A stretch of 64,000 nt of DNA from contig NZ_CP172404.1 of the NCBI RefSeq assembly GCF_048213115.1, forward strand, positions 1-64,000. Direction: 5' to 3'. This DNA comes from Niveibacterium terrae (lineage in GTDB: Bacteria; Pseudomonadota; Gammaproteobacteria; Burkholderiales; Rhodocyclaceae). Shown in pieces: positions 45,040 to 54,310 of this stretch. Position numbers and translations under genes: made by a program. The first letter of the stretch is position 1. Each line of letters opens with the position of its first letter. The notes under the pieces are model-generated. The model saw only the letters and a list, made by a program, of their open reading frames with translations, had not been told where the DNA came from and made no database searches.

Positions 45040-46038
45040 TCAAGCGGGGGGGAGGGGCGCGATGCCGCAGAGCGTTTCGAACGCCTGAACCAAGGCTGCG
45101 CGGGGCAGATCCTGGGTGATGAAGACGAGGCGGGACGCGCGATCCGCGTCGGGCCAGGCCGGCAGCTGGCTGTCCGGGTAGCGCTGGTTCTGCACCGCGT
45201 GCAGCACATGGGGCGAGTCTTCGCCGGCGACGGCGACCAGGCCCTTGAGCCTCAGGATATGCGCGCCGGCGGCTTCGAGGAGAAGGTCGATCGCCGCTGC
45301 GAAATCGGCCCAGACGACCGGGTTTTCGAGGCGCAGCAGATGCGTGGCGATCCCTGTCGAGTGCGGCGGCGCGCTGCGTCCTCCCAGGGAGGGGCGCGGT
45401 GCTTCGACGCTGAGCCAGCCCGTGCCGGCGTGTCCCGTCAGCAGTTCGAGCGCCTCGGGCAGCGCGTCGCCGCGGTGCAGCGCAGCGCTTGGGTTCAGCG
45501 CGGCGATCTGCGCCAAAGCCTCGGCGATCTCGGCCTCCTCGGCGAGATCGCACTTGCTCAGCACGATCTGGTCGGCCTGGGCGATCTGCCGCCGCGCCTC
45601 CGGGTATTGCGCGAGCTGCCAGCCGGAATGCTGAGGGTCCAGCGTCGCGACGACACCGTCGAGGCGGAAATGGCGCGCGAGCGCGAAGTCGCGGATCAGG
45701 GTCCGGATCACCGGCGCCGGGTCGGCGAGCCCGGTCGTCTCGACGACGACTCGGTCGAGGTGAGCCAGGCGGCCGGATGCGAAGCGCTCCCGCAACTCGT
45801 TCAAGGCCTGGGGGAGATCGCCGCGCATCGAACAGCAAACGCAGCCCGACTCGAGCAACAGAACTTCGTCGTCGTCCCGGTCGACGATCAGCTGATCGAT
45901 GCCCACCTCGCCGACCTCGTTGATCAGCACCGCGGTGCCGGCGAGGGTCGGGGCGCGCAGCAGCCGGTTCAGCAGAGTTGTCTTGCCGCTGCCCAGAAAG
46001 CCGGTCAGCAGGGTCAGCGGGATGGAGGAGGAGGGCAT
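45040..46038 (-). CDS. CobW/COG0523-family GTP-binding metal chaperone
   Basis: A 332-residue GTPase of the CobW family, some of which deliver zinc, iron or cobalt to enzymes. G1 is GFLGSGKT (13-20), the metal-binding motif GCVCC is at 65-69, and VVVETTGLADP and SKCDL complete the GTPase core; a CobW C-terminal domain follows. I chose ATG 46038. TTG 46077 is possible. It is the next gene downstream of the large FAD/Fe-S oxidoreductase, after a strong hairpin (46080-46113), so it may have its own promoter. Its metal target is unknown. Confidence 0.92.
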   Translation of the reverse strand: MPSSSIPLTLLTGFLGSGKTTLLNRLLRAPTLAGTAVLINEVGEVGIDQLIVDRDDDEVLLLESGCVCCSMRGDLPQALNELRERFASGRLAHLDRVVVETTGLADPAPVIRTLIRDFALARHFRLDGVVATLDPQHSGWQLAQYPEARRQIAQADQIVLSKCDLAEEAEIAEALAQIAALNPSAALHRGDALPEALELLTGHAGTGWLSVEAPRPSLGGRSAPPHSTGIATHLLRLENPVVWADFAAAIDLLLEAAGAHILRLKGLVAVAGEDSPHVLHAVQNQRYPDSQLPAWPDADRASRLVFITQDLPRAALVQAFETLCGIAPLPPA

Positions 46039-46079
46039 CGGATCGGTATGAATCGGGGGGATGGAGTTATCGCTCAAAG

Positions 46080-46113
46080 CCGGCCCGACCGGGAGCGTTC
46101 CCGATCGGGCCGG
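46080..46113. terminator. Long GC hairpin between the FAD oxidoreductase and the CobW gene
   Basis: A 15-bp stem with one mismatch (CCGGCCCGA-C-CGGGA against TCCCG-A-TCGGGCCGG) and a four-base loop. It lies 39 bases after the oxidoreductase stop on the minus strand. No T-run is visible, so it may be Rho-assisted or a stabilising hairpin. Confidence 0.6.
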
Positions 46114-46151
46114 AATCCCCTCCGCGGCGAGGCTTTGGGGGGACGCTCGAA

Positions 46152-49100
46152 TCAGAGCAGCACGCGCTCGATTCCGCCGCGGTTCGCGGTCTCGACGAAG
46201 CGCTCCATCCAGTCCTCGCCGAGCAGGTGGCGGGCCATCTCGATGACGATGTAGTCGGCGTCGAGGCCGGCCACGTCGTCCTTGTAGCGGGACAGACCTT
46301 GCAGGCAGGCCGGGCAGGAAGTCAGGATCTTGACCGGGCCTTCGAAGCCGTCAGTGCGCAGCTTGTCCGCGCCCTTCTGCATCTCCTCTTCCTTGCGGAA
46401 GCGGACCTGGGTCGCGATGTCGGGCCGGGCGATCGCGAAAGTACCGGCTTCACCGCAGCAGCGGTCGTTCTTCGCGATCTTCGTGCCGTCGGCAGTCTGG
46501 ATCAGCGCATTGACGGTCCGCGTCGAGTCCTGCAGCTTCATCGGGTTGTGGCAGGGCTCGTGGTACATGTAGCGCACGCCCTTGACGCCTTCGAGCTTGA
46601 CGCCCTTTTCGAGCAGGAACTCGTGGATGTCGATCAGCCGGCAGCCGGGGAAGATCTTCTCGAATTCATACATTTCGAGCTGGTCGTGGCAGGTGCCGCA
46701 GCTGACGACGACGGTCTTGATGTCGAGGTAGTTCAGCGTGTTCGCGACCCGGTGGAAGAGCACACGGTTGTCGGTCGTGATCTTCTCGGCGCGGTCGGAA
46801 TCACCCGAGCCACGCTGCGGATAGCCGCAGCACAGATAGCCCGGCGGCAGCACGGTCTGCACGCCGACGTGGTAGAGCATCGCCTGGGTCGCCAGACCCA
46901 CCTGTGAGAACAGCCGTTCCGAGCCGCAGCCGGGGAAGTAGAACACCGCTTCGGTGTCGGCGTGAGTGCGCTGTGGATTGCGGATCACCGGCACGATCTC
47001 GGCGTCTTCGATGTCGAGCAGCGCGCGGGCGGTCCGGTTCGGCAGATTGCCCGGCATCTTCTTGTTCAGGAAGTGGATCACCTGAGCCTTGAGCGGCGGC
47101 TTGCCTACTGTAGCGGGAGGCAGTTTGGTTGTCTCGCGGGTGAGCGGGCGCAGCACTTCGACGCCCAGGCGCTGGGCCTTGTACGCCCATTCGATGCTGG
47201 TCTTGCGCAGGAAACGGATCGTCTGCGGGTTCTTCGTATTGAGGAAGAACATGCCCATTTTTTTGGCCGGGCTGTTGGTCTGCTTGCCCATTTTGCGCAG
47301 CAGGTTCCGCATCGCCATCGACACATCGCCGAAGTCGATGTCGACGGGGCAGGGGGTCACGCACTTGTGGCAGATCGTGCAGTGATCGCCCAGATCCTCG
47401 AATTCCTCCCAGTGGCGGATCGAGACGCCGCGGCGGGTCTGTTCCTCGTACAGGAAAGCCTCGATCAGCAGCGAAGTCGCGAGGATCTTGTTGCGCGGTG
47501 AATAGAGCAGATTCGCGCGCGGCACATGGGTCGAGCAGACCGGTTTGCACTTGCCGCAGCGCAGGCAGTCCTTGATCGATTCCGAGATCGAGCCGATGTC
47601 GCTCTGCTGCATGATCAGCGACTCGTAGCCCATCAGATTGAAGCTGGGCGTATAGGCGTGGGAGAGATCGCCGCCGGGCATCAGTTTGCCGCGGTTGAAG
47701 CGGCCTTCGGGGTCAATCTTCTGCTTATAGGCACGGAAAGGCGCGAGCTCGGCTTCGGACAGGAATTCGAGCTTGGTCATGCCGATGCCGTGCTCGCCCG
47801 AGACGACTCCGTCCAGGCTGCGCGCGAGCGCCATGATCCGGGCGACCGTCGCGTTCGCTTCCTGCAGCATCTCGTAGTGGTCGGAGTTGACCGGCAGGTT
47901 CGTGTGCACGTTGCCATCGCCGGCGTGCATGTGCAGCGCGACGAAGACGCGGCTGCGCAGCTCCTCGCCGTGGATCGCCTCGATCCGCTCGCGGACCGGG
48001 CCGAAGAGCTTGCCTTCAAAGATGTCGTCGAGCAGCGGCTTGAGCTCCGCCTTCCACGAGATCCGCACCGAGTGATCCTGGACGCGGTGGAAGAGCCTCG
48101 GGTTCGCGGCGCGGTTGCTCAGGCTTCCTGCTTCGATTCCCATCTCGGCGAAGTGCGCTTCGGCCTGATGGAGCGGCAGATCCAGATTGTCGAGCAGCCA
48201 CTGCCAGCGCGCGCTGACCATTGCAATCACCTCGAGCGCATGGGCGCGGCGATCGCCGATCAGCTCTTCGGCGTCCTCGGTCGCTTCGCCGCGGTGCAGC
48301 GGCAGCTCGCCGCCGAGGAAGCGGGCGAGCGCGGCCGCGATCCGCAGCTTGTTCTTGATCGACAGTTCGATGTTGAAACGCTCGATGCCGTCGCAGTAGT
48401 CGCCCATGCGCGGCAGCGGGATCACGACGTCCTCATTGATCTTGAACGCGTTCGTGTGTTTGGCGATCGCGGCGGTGCGCGAGCGGTCCTGCCAGAACTT
48501 CTTGCGCGCTTCGGCGCTGACCGCGATGAAGCCTTCGGCGCCGCGCGCATTGCACAGGCGCACGATCTCGGAGGTCGCGGCCATCACGGCCGTCTCGTCG
48601 TCGCCGACCACATCGCCGAACAGCACCATCTTGGGGCGGCCGTGCCTCTTGGCTTTCGGCGCGTAGCCGACCGCTTTGACGTAGCGTTCGTCGAGGTGTT
48701 CGAGGCCGGCGAGCAGCACGCCGCCCGGCTTGCGGTCGAGGTAGTTCTTGATCTCGACGATCGCCGGAACCGCTTCGCGGACCTGACCGTAGAACTCCAG
48801 GCAGACGGTGCGGGTGTGGGCCGGCAGGCGGTGCAGGATCCAGCGTGCGCTGGTGATGATGCCGTCGCAGCCTTCCTTCTGGATTCCAGGCAAACCGCCG
48901 AGGAATTTGTCGGTGACGTCCTTGCCCAGGCCGACTTTGCGGAAAGTCGCACCGGGCATCTCCAGCGTCTCTTCGCTGAGCACCTTGTGCCCCGCCTCAT
49001 CGAGGTGTTTGAGGCGGAAACGGACGACTTCCTGTTCGTGGATCTTGCCCAGATTGTGGTCGAGGCGCTCGACGATCAGCCAGTTGCCGTCGGGCATGAC

Positions 49101-50060
49101 CATCTTCCACCAGGCGAGGTTGTCCAGCGCCGTTCCCCACAGCACGGCTTTCTTGCCGCCCGCGTTCATCGCGATGTTGCCGCCGATGCATGATGCGTCG
49201 GCCGAAGTCGGGTCGCACGCGAAAGCGAGGCCCGCCTCCTCGGCTGCGTCCATGACGCGCCGGGTCACGACTCCGGCTCCGGTCAGGATCGTCGCATAGG
49301 GCCGATCGAGGCCGGGCAGCACCATCTCTTCGATCAGGCCTTGCCCGGTCAGCTTTTCGGTGTTGATGACCGCGGAGTGAGGGGTGAGTGGAACCGCCCC
49401 CCCCGTGTAGCCGGTGCCACCGCCGCGCGGGATCAGGGTCAGGCCCAGCTCGATGCAGTCGCGCACGAGCTGACCGACTTCCTCTTCGGTGTCCGGATAG
49501 AGCACGACGAAGGGGAACTCGACGCGCCAGTCGGTCGCATCGGTGACGTGGGCGACCCGTGCCATGCCGTCAAAGGCGATGTTGTCGCGGCGCGTGTGGC
49601 GCGAGAGCAGGCGCAGCGTCTTCTTGCGCAGATCGTAAGTGGTCTCGAAGCTTCTCGAGAATTCATCGACGGCCCGGCCGGCCGCTTCGACCAGAAGCGC
49701 GACTTTCCCGGCGCGTTGCGGGTCTTCCGCCTCGCTTTCTTCGCGCCGCTTGTCGATCTCGGCGAGGCGGTGGCGCAGCGCTTCGACCAGCGCCGCACGC
49801 CGCTCGCGGTTGGCGAGCAGGTCGTCCTGCAGATACGGATTGCGCTGGACGACCCAGATATCGCCGAGCACCTCGTAGAGCATCCGCGCCGAGCGACCGG
49901 TCACGCGTTCGGTGCGCAGCGATTCGAGCACCGTCCACATCTCGGAGCCGAGCAGCCGGATCACGATCTCGCGATCCGCGAATGAGGTGTAGTTGTACGG
50001 AATCTCGCGCAGACGGGGCTGAGCCGGATTTTCGTGAGCGAACTCGGGAGCGGCTTGCAT
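46152..50060 (-). CDS. Fused DUF3683/FAD-linked oxidase/iron-sulfur oxidoreductase
   Basis: A 1302-residue multidomain cytoplasmic protein. It has an N-terminal DUF3683-like domain (about 1-155), an FAD-binding PCMH domain with LIPRGGGTGYTGGAVPLT, an FAD-oxidase C-terminal domain (DGNVHTNLPVNSDHYE), and two ferredoxin-like [4Fe-4S] sites (CLRCGKCKPVC and CTICHKCVTPC). Two cysteine-rich CCG domains follow (YFPGCGSE...CCGYP and YHEPCH...RCCGEAGTF). This is a D-2-hydroxyacid dehydrogenase architecture in one chain, like D-lactate or D-2-hydroxyglutarate dehydrogenases plus GlcF, probably feeding the quinone pool. The substrate is not known. ATG 50060 has AGAGGA seven bases upstream. Confidence 0.92.
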   Translation of the reverse strand: MQAAPEFAHENPAQPRLREIPYNYTSFADREIVIRLLGSEMWTVLESLRTERVTGRSARMLYEVLGDIWVVQRNPYLQDDLLANRERRAALVEALRHRLAEIDKRREESEAEDPQRAGKVALLVEAAGRAVDEFSRSFETTYDLRKKTLRLLSRHTRRDNIAFDGMARVAHVTDATDWRVEFPFVVLYPDTEEEVGQLVRDCIELGLTLIPRGGGTGYTGGAVPLTPHSAVINTEKLTGQGLIEEMVLPGLDRPYATILTGAGVVTRRVMDAAEEAGLAFACDPTSADASCIGGNIAMNAGGKKAVLWGTALDNLAWWKMVMPDGNWLIVERLDHNLGKIHEQEVVRFRLKHLDEAGHKVLSEETLEMPGATFRKVGLGKDVTDKFLGGLPGIQKEGCDGIITSARWILHRLPAHTRTVCLEFYGQVREAVPAIVEIKNYLDRKPGGVLLAGLEHLDERYVKAVGYAPKAKRHGRPKMVLFGDVVGDDETAVMAATSEIVRLCNARGAEGFIAVSAEARKKFWQDRSRTAAIAKHTNAFKINEDVVIPLPRMGDYCDGIERFNIELSIKNKLRIAAALARFLGGELPLHRGEATEDAEELIGDRRAHALEVIAMVSARWQWLLDNLDLPLHQAEAHFAEMGIEAGSLSNRAANPRLFHRVQDHSVRISWKAELKPLLDDIFEGKLFGPVRERIEAIHGEELRSRVFVALHMHAGDGNVHTNLPVNSDHYEMLQEANATVARIMALARSLDGVVSGEHGIGMTKLEFLSEAELAPFRAYKQKIDPEGRFNRGKLMPGGDLSHAYTPSFNLMGYESLIMQQSDIGSISESIKDCLRCGKCKPVCSTHVPRANLLYSPRNKILATSLLIEAFLYEEQTRRGVSIRHWEEFEDLGDHCTICHKCVTPCPVDIDFGDVSMAMRNLLRKMGKQTNSPAKKMGMFFLNTKNPQTIRFLRKTSIEWAYKAQRLGVEVLRPLTRETTKLPPATVGKPPLKAQVIHFLNKKMPGNLPNRTARALLDIEDAEIVPVIRNPQRTHADTEAVFYFPGCGSERLFSQVGLATQAMLYHVGVQTVLPPGYLCCGYPQRGSGDSDRAEKITTDNRVLFHRVANTLNYLDIKTVVVSCGTCHDQLEMYEFEKIFPGCRLIDIHEFLLEKGVKLEGVKGVRYMYHEPCHNPMKLQDSTRTVNALIQTADGTKIAKNDRCCGEAGTFAIARPDIATQVRFRKEEEMQKGADKLRTDGFEGPVKILTSCPACLQGLSRYKDDVAGLDADYIVIEMARHLLGEDWMERFVETANRGGIERVLL

Positions 50061-50289
50061 GGGGGGATCCTCTCGGAGGGCCGGTTGGCCAGGAGAACAG
50101 TCGATTTTAGCGGGTCGCCCCGCTTGCCGCACCTGATAATTCAAGACCTTATCGATGACAGGGGATTATCTCGCGCTGCTTCATCGCGCGGACAGGCCCG
50201 TTCCGTCGCGTCCTCCGGACATGATGCCTCCCTTGGGCCGCGTGGCAATGGCGCTACACTTGCACCCTTCCTGCCTCCACATTGACCTC

Positions 50290-51621
50290 ATGCCCCTGCG
50301 CCCTTCGCGAGCCGTCCGCAAACCCGCCCTGCCTCCTCTGGCCGAGGATTCCCTGGCCCTGGCCTTGTCCATCGCCGGTGAGATCGTCGCCGGAGTCATC
50401 AACGGGCGCAGCCTCAACGATGGCCTGGCCGGAGTCTGGCGGACTTATCCCGAACTCTCCGCGGCGCAGCGCGGCGCGATCATGGACCTGAGCTACGGCT
50501 GTCTGCGCGACTATGGCCGAGCAAGCCTCGTGCTCAGCCGGCTTCTCCAGCAGCCGCTGACCGAGACGCACACCGACGGGCTGCTCCGCGTCACGCTACA
50601 CCGACTCGAAACGCGGCCGGATCAGGCGCATACGACCGTCGATCAGGCGGTCGAGGCGGCGGCGCGGATCGCCGGTGGCGGCCTCAAGGGCCTCGTCAAC
50701 GGCGTGCTGCGCAATGCGCTGCGCCAGAAGGACAGCCTGGCGCTGACCATCAAGGCCGACAGCGAAGCCTCGCTGCGCCATCCGAAGTGGTGGATAGAGC
50801 GGATCCGCAAGACCTGGCCGCGCGAATGGGCATCCATCCTCGAGGCGAACAATCAGCACCCGCCGATGAGTCTGCGTGTCAATCGCCGCCGCGCGACTCA
50901 GCGCGAAGTGATCGAGGCGCTGGCCGAGGCAGGCCATCCGACCCGGCCCCTGGGCGAATGGGGCTTGAGGCTGGAAAAGCCCGCTCCGGTCGCCGCGCTT
51001 CCGGGCTTCAATGAGGGGCTTTTCTCGGTCCAGGACTGGGGGGCGCAACAGGCGGCCCCGCTTCTCGACGTCGCCGACGGCATGAAGGTGCTCGATGCCT
51101 GCTCGGCTCCGGGGGGCAAGGCCGCGCATATTCTGGAGATCGCCGACTGCAGTCTGACCGCACTCGACAGCGATCCTCTGCGCCTTGAGCGGGTGCGCAC
51201 CAACCTCGACCGGCTGGGCCTTGCCGCTCAGCTGCAGAGCCTCGATGCGCGTCGCATCGCGGATCGCTGGCGGGGCGAGCGTTTCGACCGGATCCTGGCC
51301 GATGTTCCGTGTTCGGCTTCGGGCGTGGTCCGGCGCCACCCCGACATCAAATGGTTGCGTCGCGCAGACGATATTGGCAGTTTTGCAACAGTCCAGGCGG
51401 AGATCCTCGAGGCCTTATGGTCGGTCCTCGCCCCGGGTGGCAAAATGCTCTATGTGACCTGTTCGCTGTTCTCGGAGGAGAACAGCTTGCAGATCGCAAG
51501 ATTCGCGGCGCGTCACGGTGATTGCACGCGCGTTCCGCTCCATGGCGCCCTCGAGCGCATGCTCTTGCCCGATGCCGACCATGACGGTTTCTTCCTGTCC
51601 CTGCTGCAAAAGAACACCTGA
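50290..51621 (+). CDS. rsmB: 16S rRNA (cytosine-967-C5)-methyltransferase RsmB
   Basis: RsmB methylates C967 of 16S rRNA. The 443-residue product has an N-terminal NusB-like RNA-binding domain (about 20-150) and a SAM-dependent domain with VLDACSAPGGKAAHI, DVPCSASGVVRRHPDIKW and the catalytic cysteine motif VTCSLFSEEN. The start ATG 50290 gives the usual length; the frame back to 50155 is less likely. Its 3' end overlaps the next gene, and it heads the conserved rsmB-DUF4390-ntrYX set of betaproteobacteria. Confidence 0.95.
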   Translation: MPLRPSRAVRKPALPPLAEDSLALALSIAGEIVAGVINGRSLNDGLAGVWRTYPELSAAQRGAIMDLSYGCLRDYGRASLVLSRLLQQPLTETHTDGLLRVTLHRLETRPDQAHTTVDQAVEAAARIAGGGLKGLVNGVLRNALRQKDSLALTIKADSEASLRHPKWWIERIRKTWPREWASILEANNQHPPMSLRVNRRRATQREVIEALAEAGHPTRPLGEWGLRLEKPAPVAALPGFNEGLFSVQDWGAQQAAPLLDVADGMKVLDACSAPGGKAAHILEIADCSLTALDSDPLRLERVRTNLDRLGLAAQLQSLDARRIADRWRGERFDRILADVPCSASGVVRRHPDIKWLRRADDIGSFATVQAEILEALWSVLAPGGKMLYVTCSLFSEENSLQIARFAARHGDCTRVPLHGALERMLLPDADHDGFFLSLLQKNT

Positions 51622-52189
51622 GCGAAAGAGCGCGGGCATTCTCGTCGCCGCGCTCTGGCTCTTTGCGTTATTCCTGGCTTTCCCCGCCGCGGCTTACGAG
51701 CCCGAAGTGCGCTATGCGGAGCTCGTTCCGACCGACGATCTGTATGTGATCAACTCGGATTTTGCGTTCGAGCTGGGTCCCCGCCTTGAGGAGGTCGTCG
51801 TGCACGGCATCCCGCTGCACTTCGTCGCCGAGTGTGTGGTCACGCGTGGCCGCTGGTACTGGCGGGACGAGAGGATCGTCGAAAAACGGCTCGCGTTCCG
51901 GATCAGTTTTCAGGCGCTGACGCGCAAGTACCGTCTCTCGGTCGGCTCTCTGGGGCGCAGCTTCGACACGCTGAACGAAGCGGTCGGGGCGATGAAGCGG
52001 CTGCGCAACTGGGGCATCGTCGACCGCGACCGCCTGAAGGGCGGTGAAACCTACAACGTCGCGTTGCGCTTCCGCCTCGACACCAACATGCTTCCCAAAC
52101 CCTTCCAGGTCACCGCGATCGGCTCGCGCGAATGGAGTCTGGAGACTCCGTGGTCGAGCTGGTCCGTGCTGGCGTCGAACGGCAGATGA
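51581..52189 (+). CDS. DUF4390 secreted protein
   Basis: A protein of about 202 residues with a signal-like N-terminus (basic RKS followed by ILVAALWLFALFLAF and cleavage near AAAYEP). The family core includes ELVPTDDLYVINSDFAFELG and VTRGRWYWRDERIVEKRLAFRISFQALTRKYRL. Its function is unknown; its fixed place between rsmB and ntrY suggests a link to NtrY sensing (inference). The start is uncertain: ATG 51581 or 51572 inside rsmB, with 40 or more bases of overlap. It ends overlapping the ntrY start as ATGA. Confidence 0.85.
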   Translation: MTVSSCPCCKRTPERKSAGILVAALWLFALFLAFPAAAYEPEVRYAELVPTDDLYVINSDFAFELGPRLEEVVVHGIPLHFVAECVVTRGRWYWRDERIVEKRLAFRISFQALTRKYRLSVGSLGRSFDTLNEAVGAMKRLRNWGIVDRDRLKGGETYNVALRFRLDTNMLPKPFQVTAIGSREWSLETPWSSWSVLASNGR

Positions 52190-54297
52190 GGGCGCTCGTC
52201 GCCGCCGCCTCCGCTCTGGCGGGGGTGCTGCTCTTCCTGCTGACCCTGGCCAGCTCCAAGAGCACGCTTTTCGCGAAACACTATGCGCTGCTGCTGGGCC
52301 TCAATGGCACGGTCGCGGTCGTGCTGCTGCTTCTGGTCGCCTTCCAGTTGCGGCGTCTGTGGCGCGAATACCGTGAGCGTCAGTTCGGCTCCCGGCTCAA
52401 GACCAAGCTGCTCGGTCTGTTCGCGCTGATGGCCGTCGTTCCGGGCGTGCTGATCTACGGGGTGTCCCTGCAGTTCGCGACCCGCTCGATTGAGTCCTGG
52501 TTCGATGTCCGGGTCGATGCCGCGCTCGATGCGAGTCTGCAGCTGGGCCGCAACACGCTCGACTACCTTCTCGACCAGCTGGCCGAGAAGGCGCGCAACG
52601 GTGCTGAAGAGTTGGCCGGCGCCGGAACAACAGCGGAGGCTGCGCGATTGAACCGGATGCGCGAAGTCGCGGGCGCCGACACGGCCAGCGTGCTGCTCGG
52701 CAACGGCCGGGTACTCGCTTCGAGCGTCGGGGTCGGCACCAGCCTGATGGGCGAGATCCACACCGCCGCTTCGCTGCGCCAGGCAACTCAGTCGAAAGGA
52801 CTCAGGGTCGTCGAAGGCGAAGGCATGGGCGAGCTGACCTTGCGAGTAATCGTTCCCGTTCCTCCACATCGCGCCGGGGCGGAAGAGCAGTATCTGCAGA
52901 TGACCAAGCGCGTGCCCCAGGGGATTTCACGCAACCTGGAGTTGATCCAGTCCGGTCAGCGCGATTATCAGGAACTCGTGATCAGCCGCGCCGGCCTGAT
53001 CCGGATCTACAGCCTGACCCTGACCCTGAGCTTGCTGCTGGCGCTTCTGGCTGCGATCGCCGCCGCCTTCGAATTCGCGCGCAGCCTGTCCGCACCGCTG
53101 TCCATCCTCGCCGAAGGCACCCAGGCCGTCGCGGCGGGTGACCTGAGGCCGCGCCAGGCCCTGCCGGCCCGCGATGAACTGGGGGCGCTGACTCAGTCCT
53201 TCAACAGGATGACCCAGCAGTTGCTCGATGCGCGGGCTCAGGCCGAGAAGAATCAGGCCGAAGTCGATGCGGCGCGCGTCTATCTGGAGAGTGTTCTGGG
53301 CAACCTGTCGACCGGTGTGCTGACTTTCTCGGTGGATGGGCGCTTGCGCGCCGCGAACCGAGGGGCGATGCAGATTCTCGACGACGACCTCTCGGGCTAC
53401 GAAAACCTGGTCCCCGGCGAGTGGCCCCGCCACCACGCTTTCCGCGATCGCGTGCTCGAAGCCTTCAAGCAGTACGAAGGCGACTGGAATCGCGAGATCG
53501 AGATCACGCGTGAGGACGGGCGTGTCCAGACCCTGTTGCTGCATGGCTCCCGGCTTCCGGATGCGGGTGCGGGCGGCCTCGTGCTGGTCTTCGACGATGT
53601 GACCGAGCTGATCTCGGCTCAGCGCAACGCGGCCTGGGCCGAAGTTGCCCGGCGTCTTGCCCACGAGATCAAGAACCCGCTGACGCCGATCCAGCTCTCG
53701 GCCGAACGGATCCAGCACAAGCTTGCCGCGAAGCTCGGCGACGATGACAAGGCGATGCTGGCGCGCTCGACCCAGATGATCGTCAATCAGGTCGAGGCGA
53801 TGAAGAACATGGTGAACGACTTCCGCGACTATGCGCGGATGCCGCCCGCGACGCTGACGCGGATCGATCTCAATGGGCTGATCCGCGAGGTGCTTGGCCT
53901 CTACGAGAGTTCGCGGGTCAAGCTGAAAGTCGAACTCGCCGATTCGCTGCCGGCGATCTCCGGGGATGCGACCCAACTGCGCCAGGTCATTCACAACCTT
54001 TTGCAGAACGCCGAAGACGCGCTGTCGGGAACCGAAGGGCCGGCTGTCACGCTGCGCACCCGCCACGATGCCCGGGGCGTCGAAGTGACGCTGTGCGACA
54101 ATGGGCCCGGGTTCCCGCCCGCGCTTCTGGCGCGCGTGTTCGAACCTTATGTGACGACAAAACCGCGCGGATCGGGCCTCGGCCTCGCGATCGTCAAGAA
54201 GATCGTCGACGAACACCGCGGCGAAATCCAGATCTCCAACTTCGAGCCGCACGGAGCCGAGATTCGCATCCGGCTTCCTCTTGCGGCCGCCGTCTGA
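52186..54297 (+). CDS. ntrY: NtrY-like sensor histidine kinase
   Basis: NtrY is a membrane kinase for NtrX, linked to nitrogen use, redox or envelope control. The 703-residue product begins MRALVAAASALAG with several N-terminal membrane helices, a periplasmic or extended region, a helix (LTLTLSLLLALLAAIAAAF), HAMP (about 295-350), PAS, HisKA with LAHEIKNPLTPIQLSAERIQ, and HATPase (NLLQNAEDAL, DNGPGFPPAL, GSGLGLAIVKKIV). ATG 52186 is chosen over 52132 because it overlaps the previous TGA as ATGA. It is immediately upstream of ntrX. Confidence 0.93.
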   Translation: MRALVAAASALAGVLLFLLTLASSKSTLFAKHYALLLGLNGTVAVVLLLLVAFQLRRLWREYRERQFGSRLKTKLLGLFALMAVVPGVLIYGVSLQFATRSIESWFDVRVDAALDASLQLGRNTLDYLLDQLAEKARNGAEELAGAGTTAEAARLNRMREVAGADTASVLLGNGRVLASSVGVGTSLMGEIHTAASLRQATQSKGLRVVEGEGMGELTLRVIVPVPPHRAGAEEQYLQMTKRVPQGISRNLELIQSGQRDYQELVISRAGLIRIYSLTLTLSLLLALLAAIAAAFEFARSLSAPLSILAEGTQAVAAGDLRPRQALPARDELGALTQSFNRMTQQLLDARAQAEKNQAEVDAARVYLESVLGNLSTGVLTFSVDGRLRAANRGAMQILDDDLSGYENLVPGEWPRHHAFRDRVLEAFKQYEGDWNREIEITREDGRVQTLLLHGSRLPDAGAGGLVLVFDDVTELISAQRNAAWAEVARRLAHEIKNPLTPIQLSAERIQHKLAAKLGDDDKAMLARSTQMIVNQVEAMKNMVNDFRDYARMPPATLTRIDLNGLIREVLGLYESSRVKLKVELADSLPAISGDATQLRQVIHNLLQNAEDALSGTEGPAVTLRTRHDARGVEVTLCDNGPGFPPALLARVFEPYVTTKPRGSGLGLAIVKKIVDEHRGEIQISNFEPHGAEIRIRLPLAAAV

Positions 54298-54310
54298 TAC
54301 CTTCTGGCCT

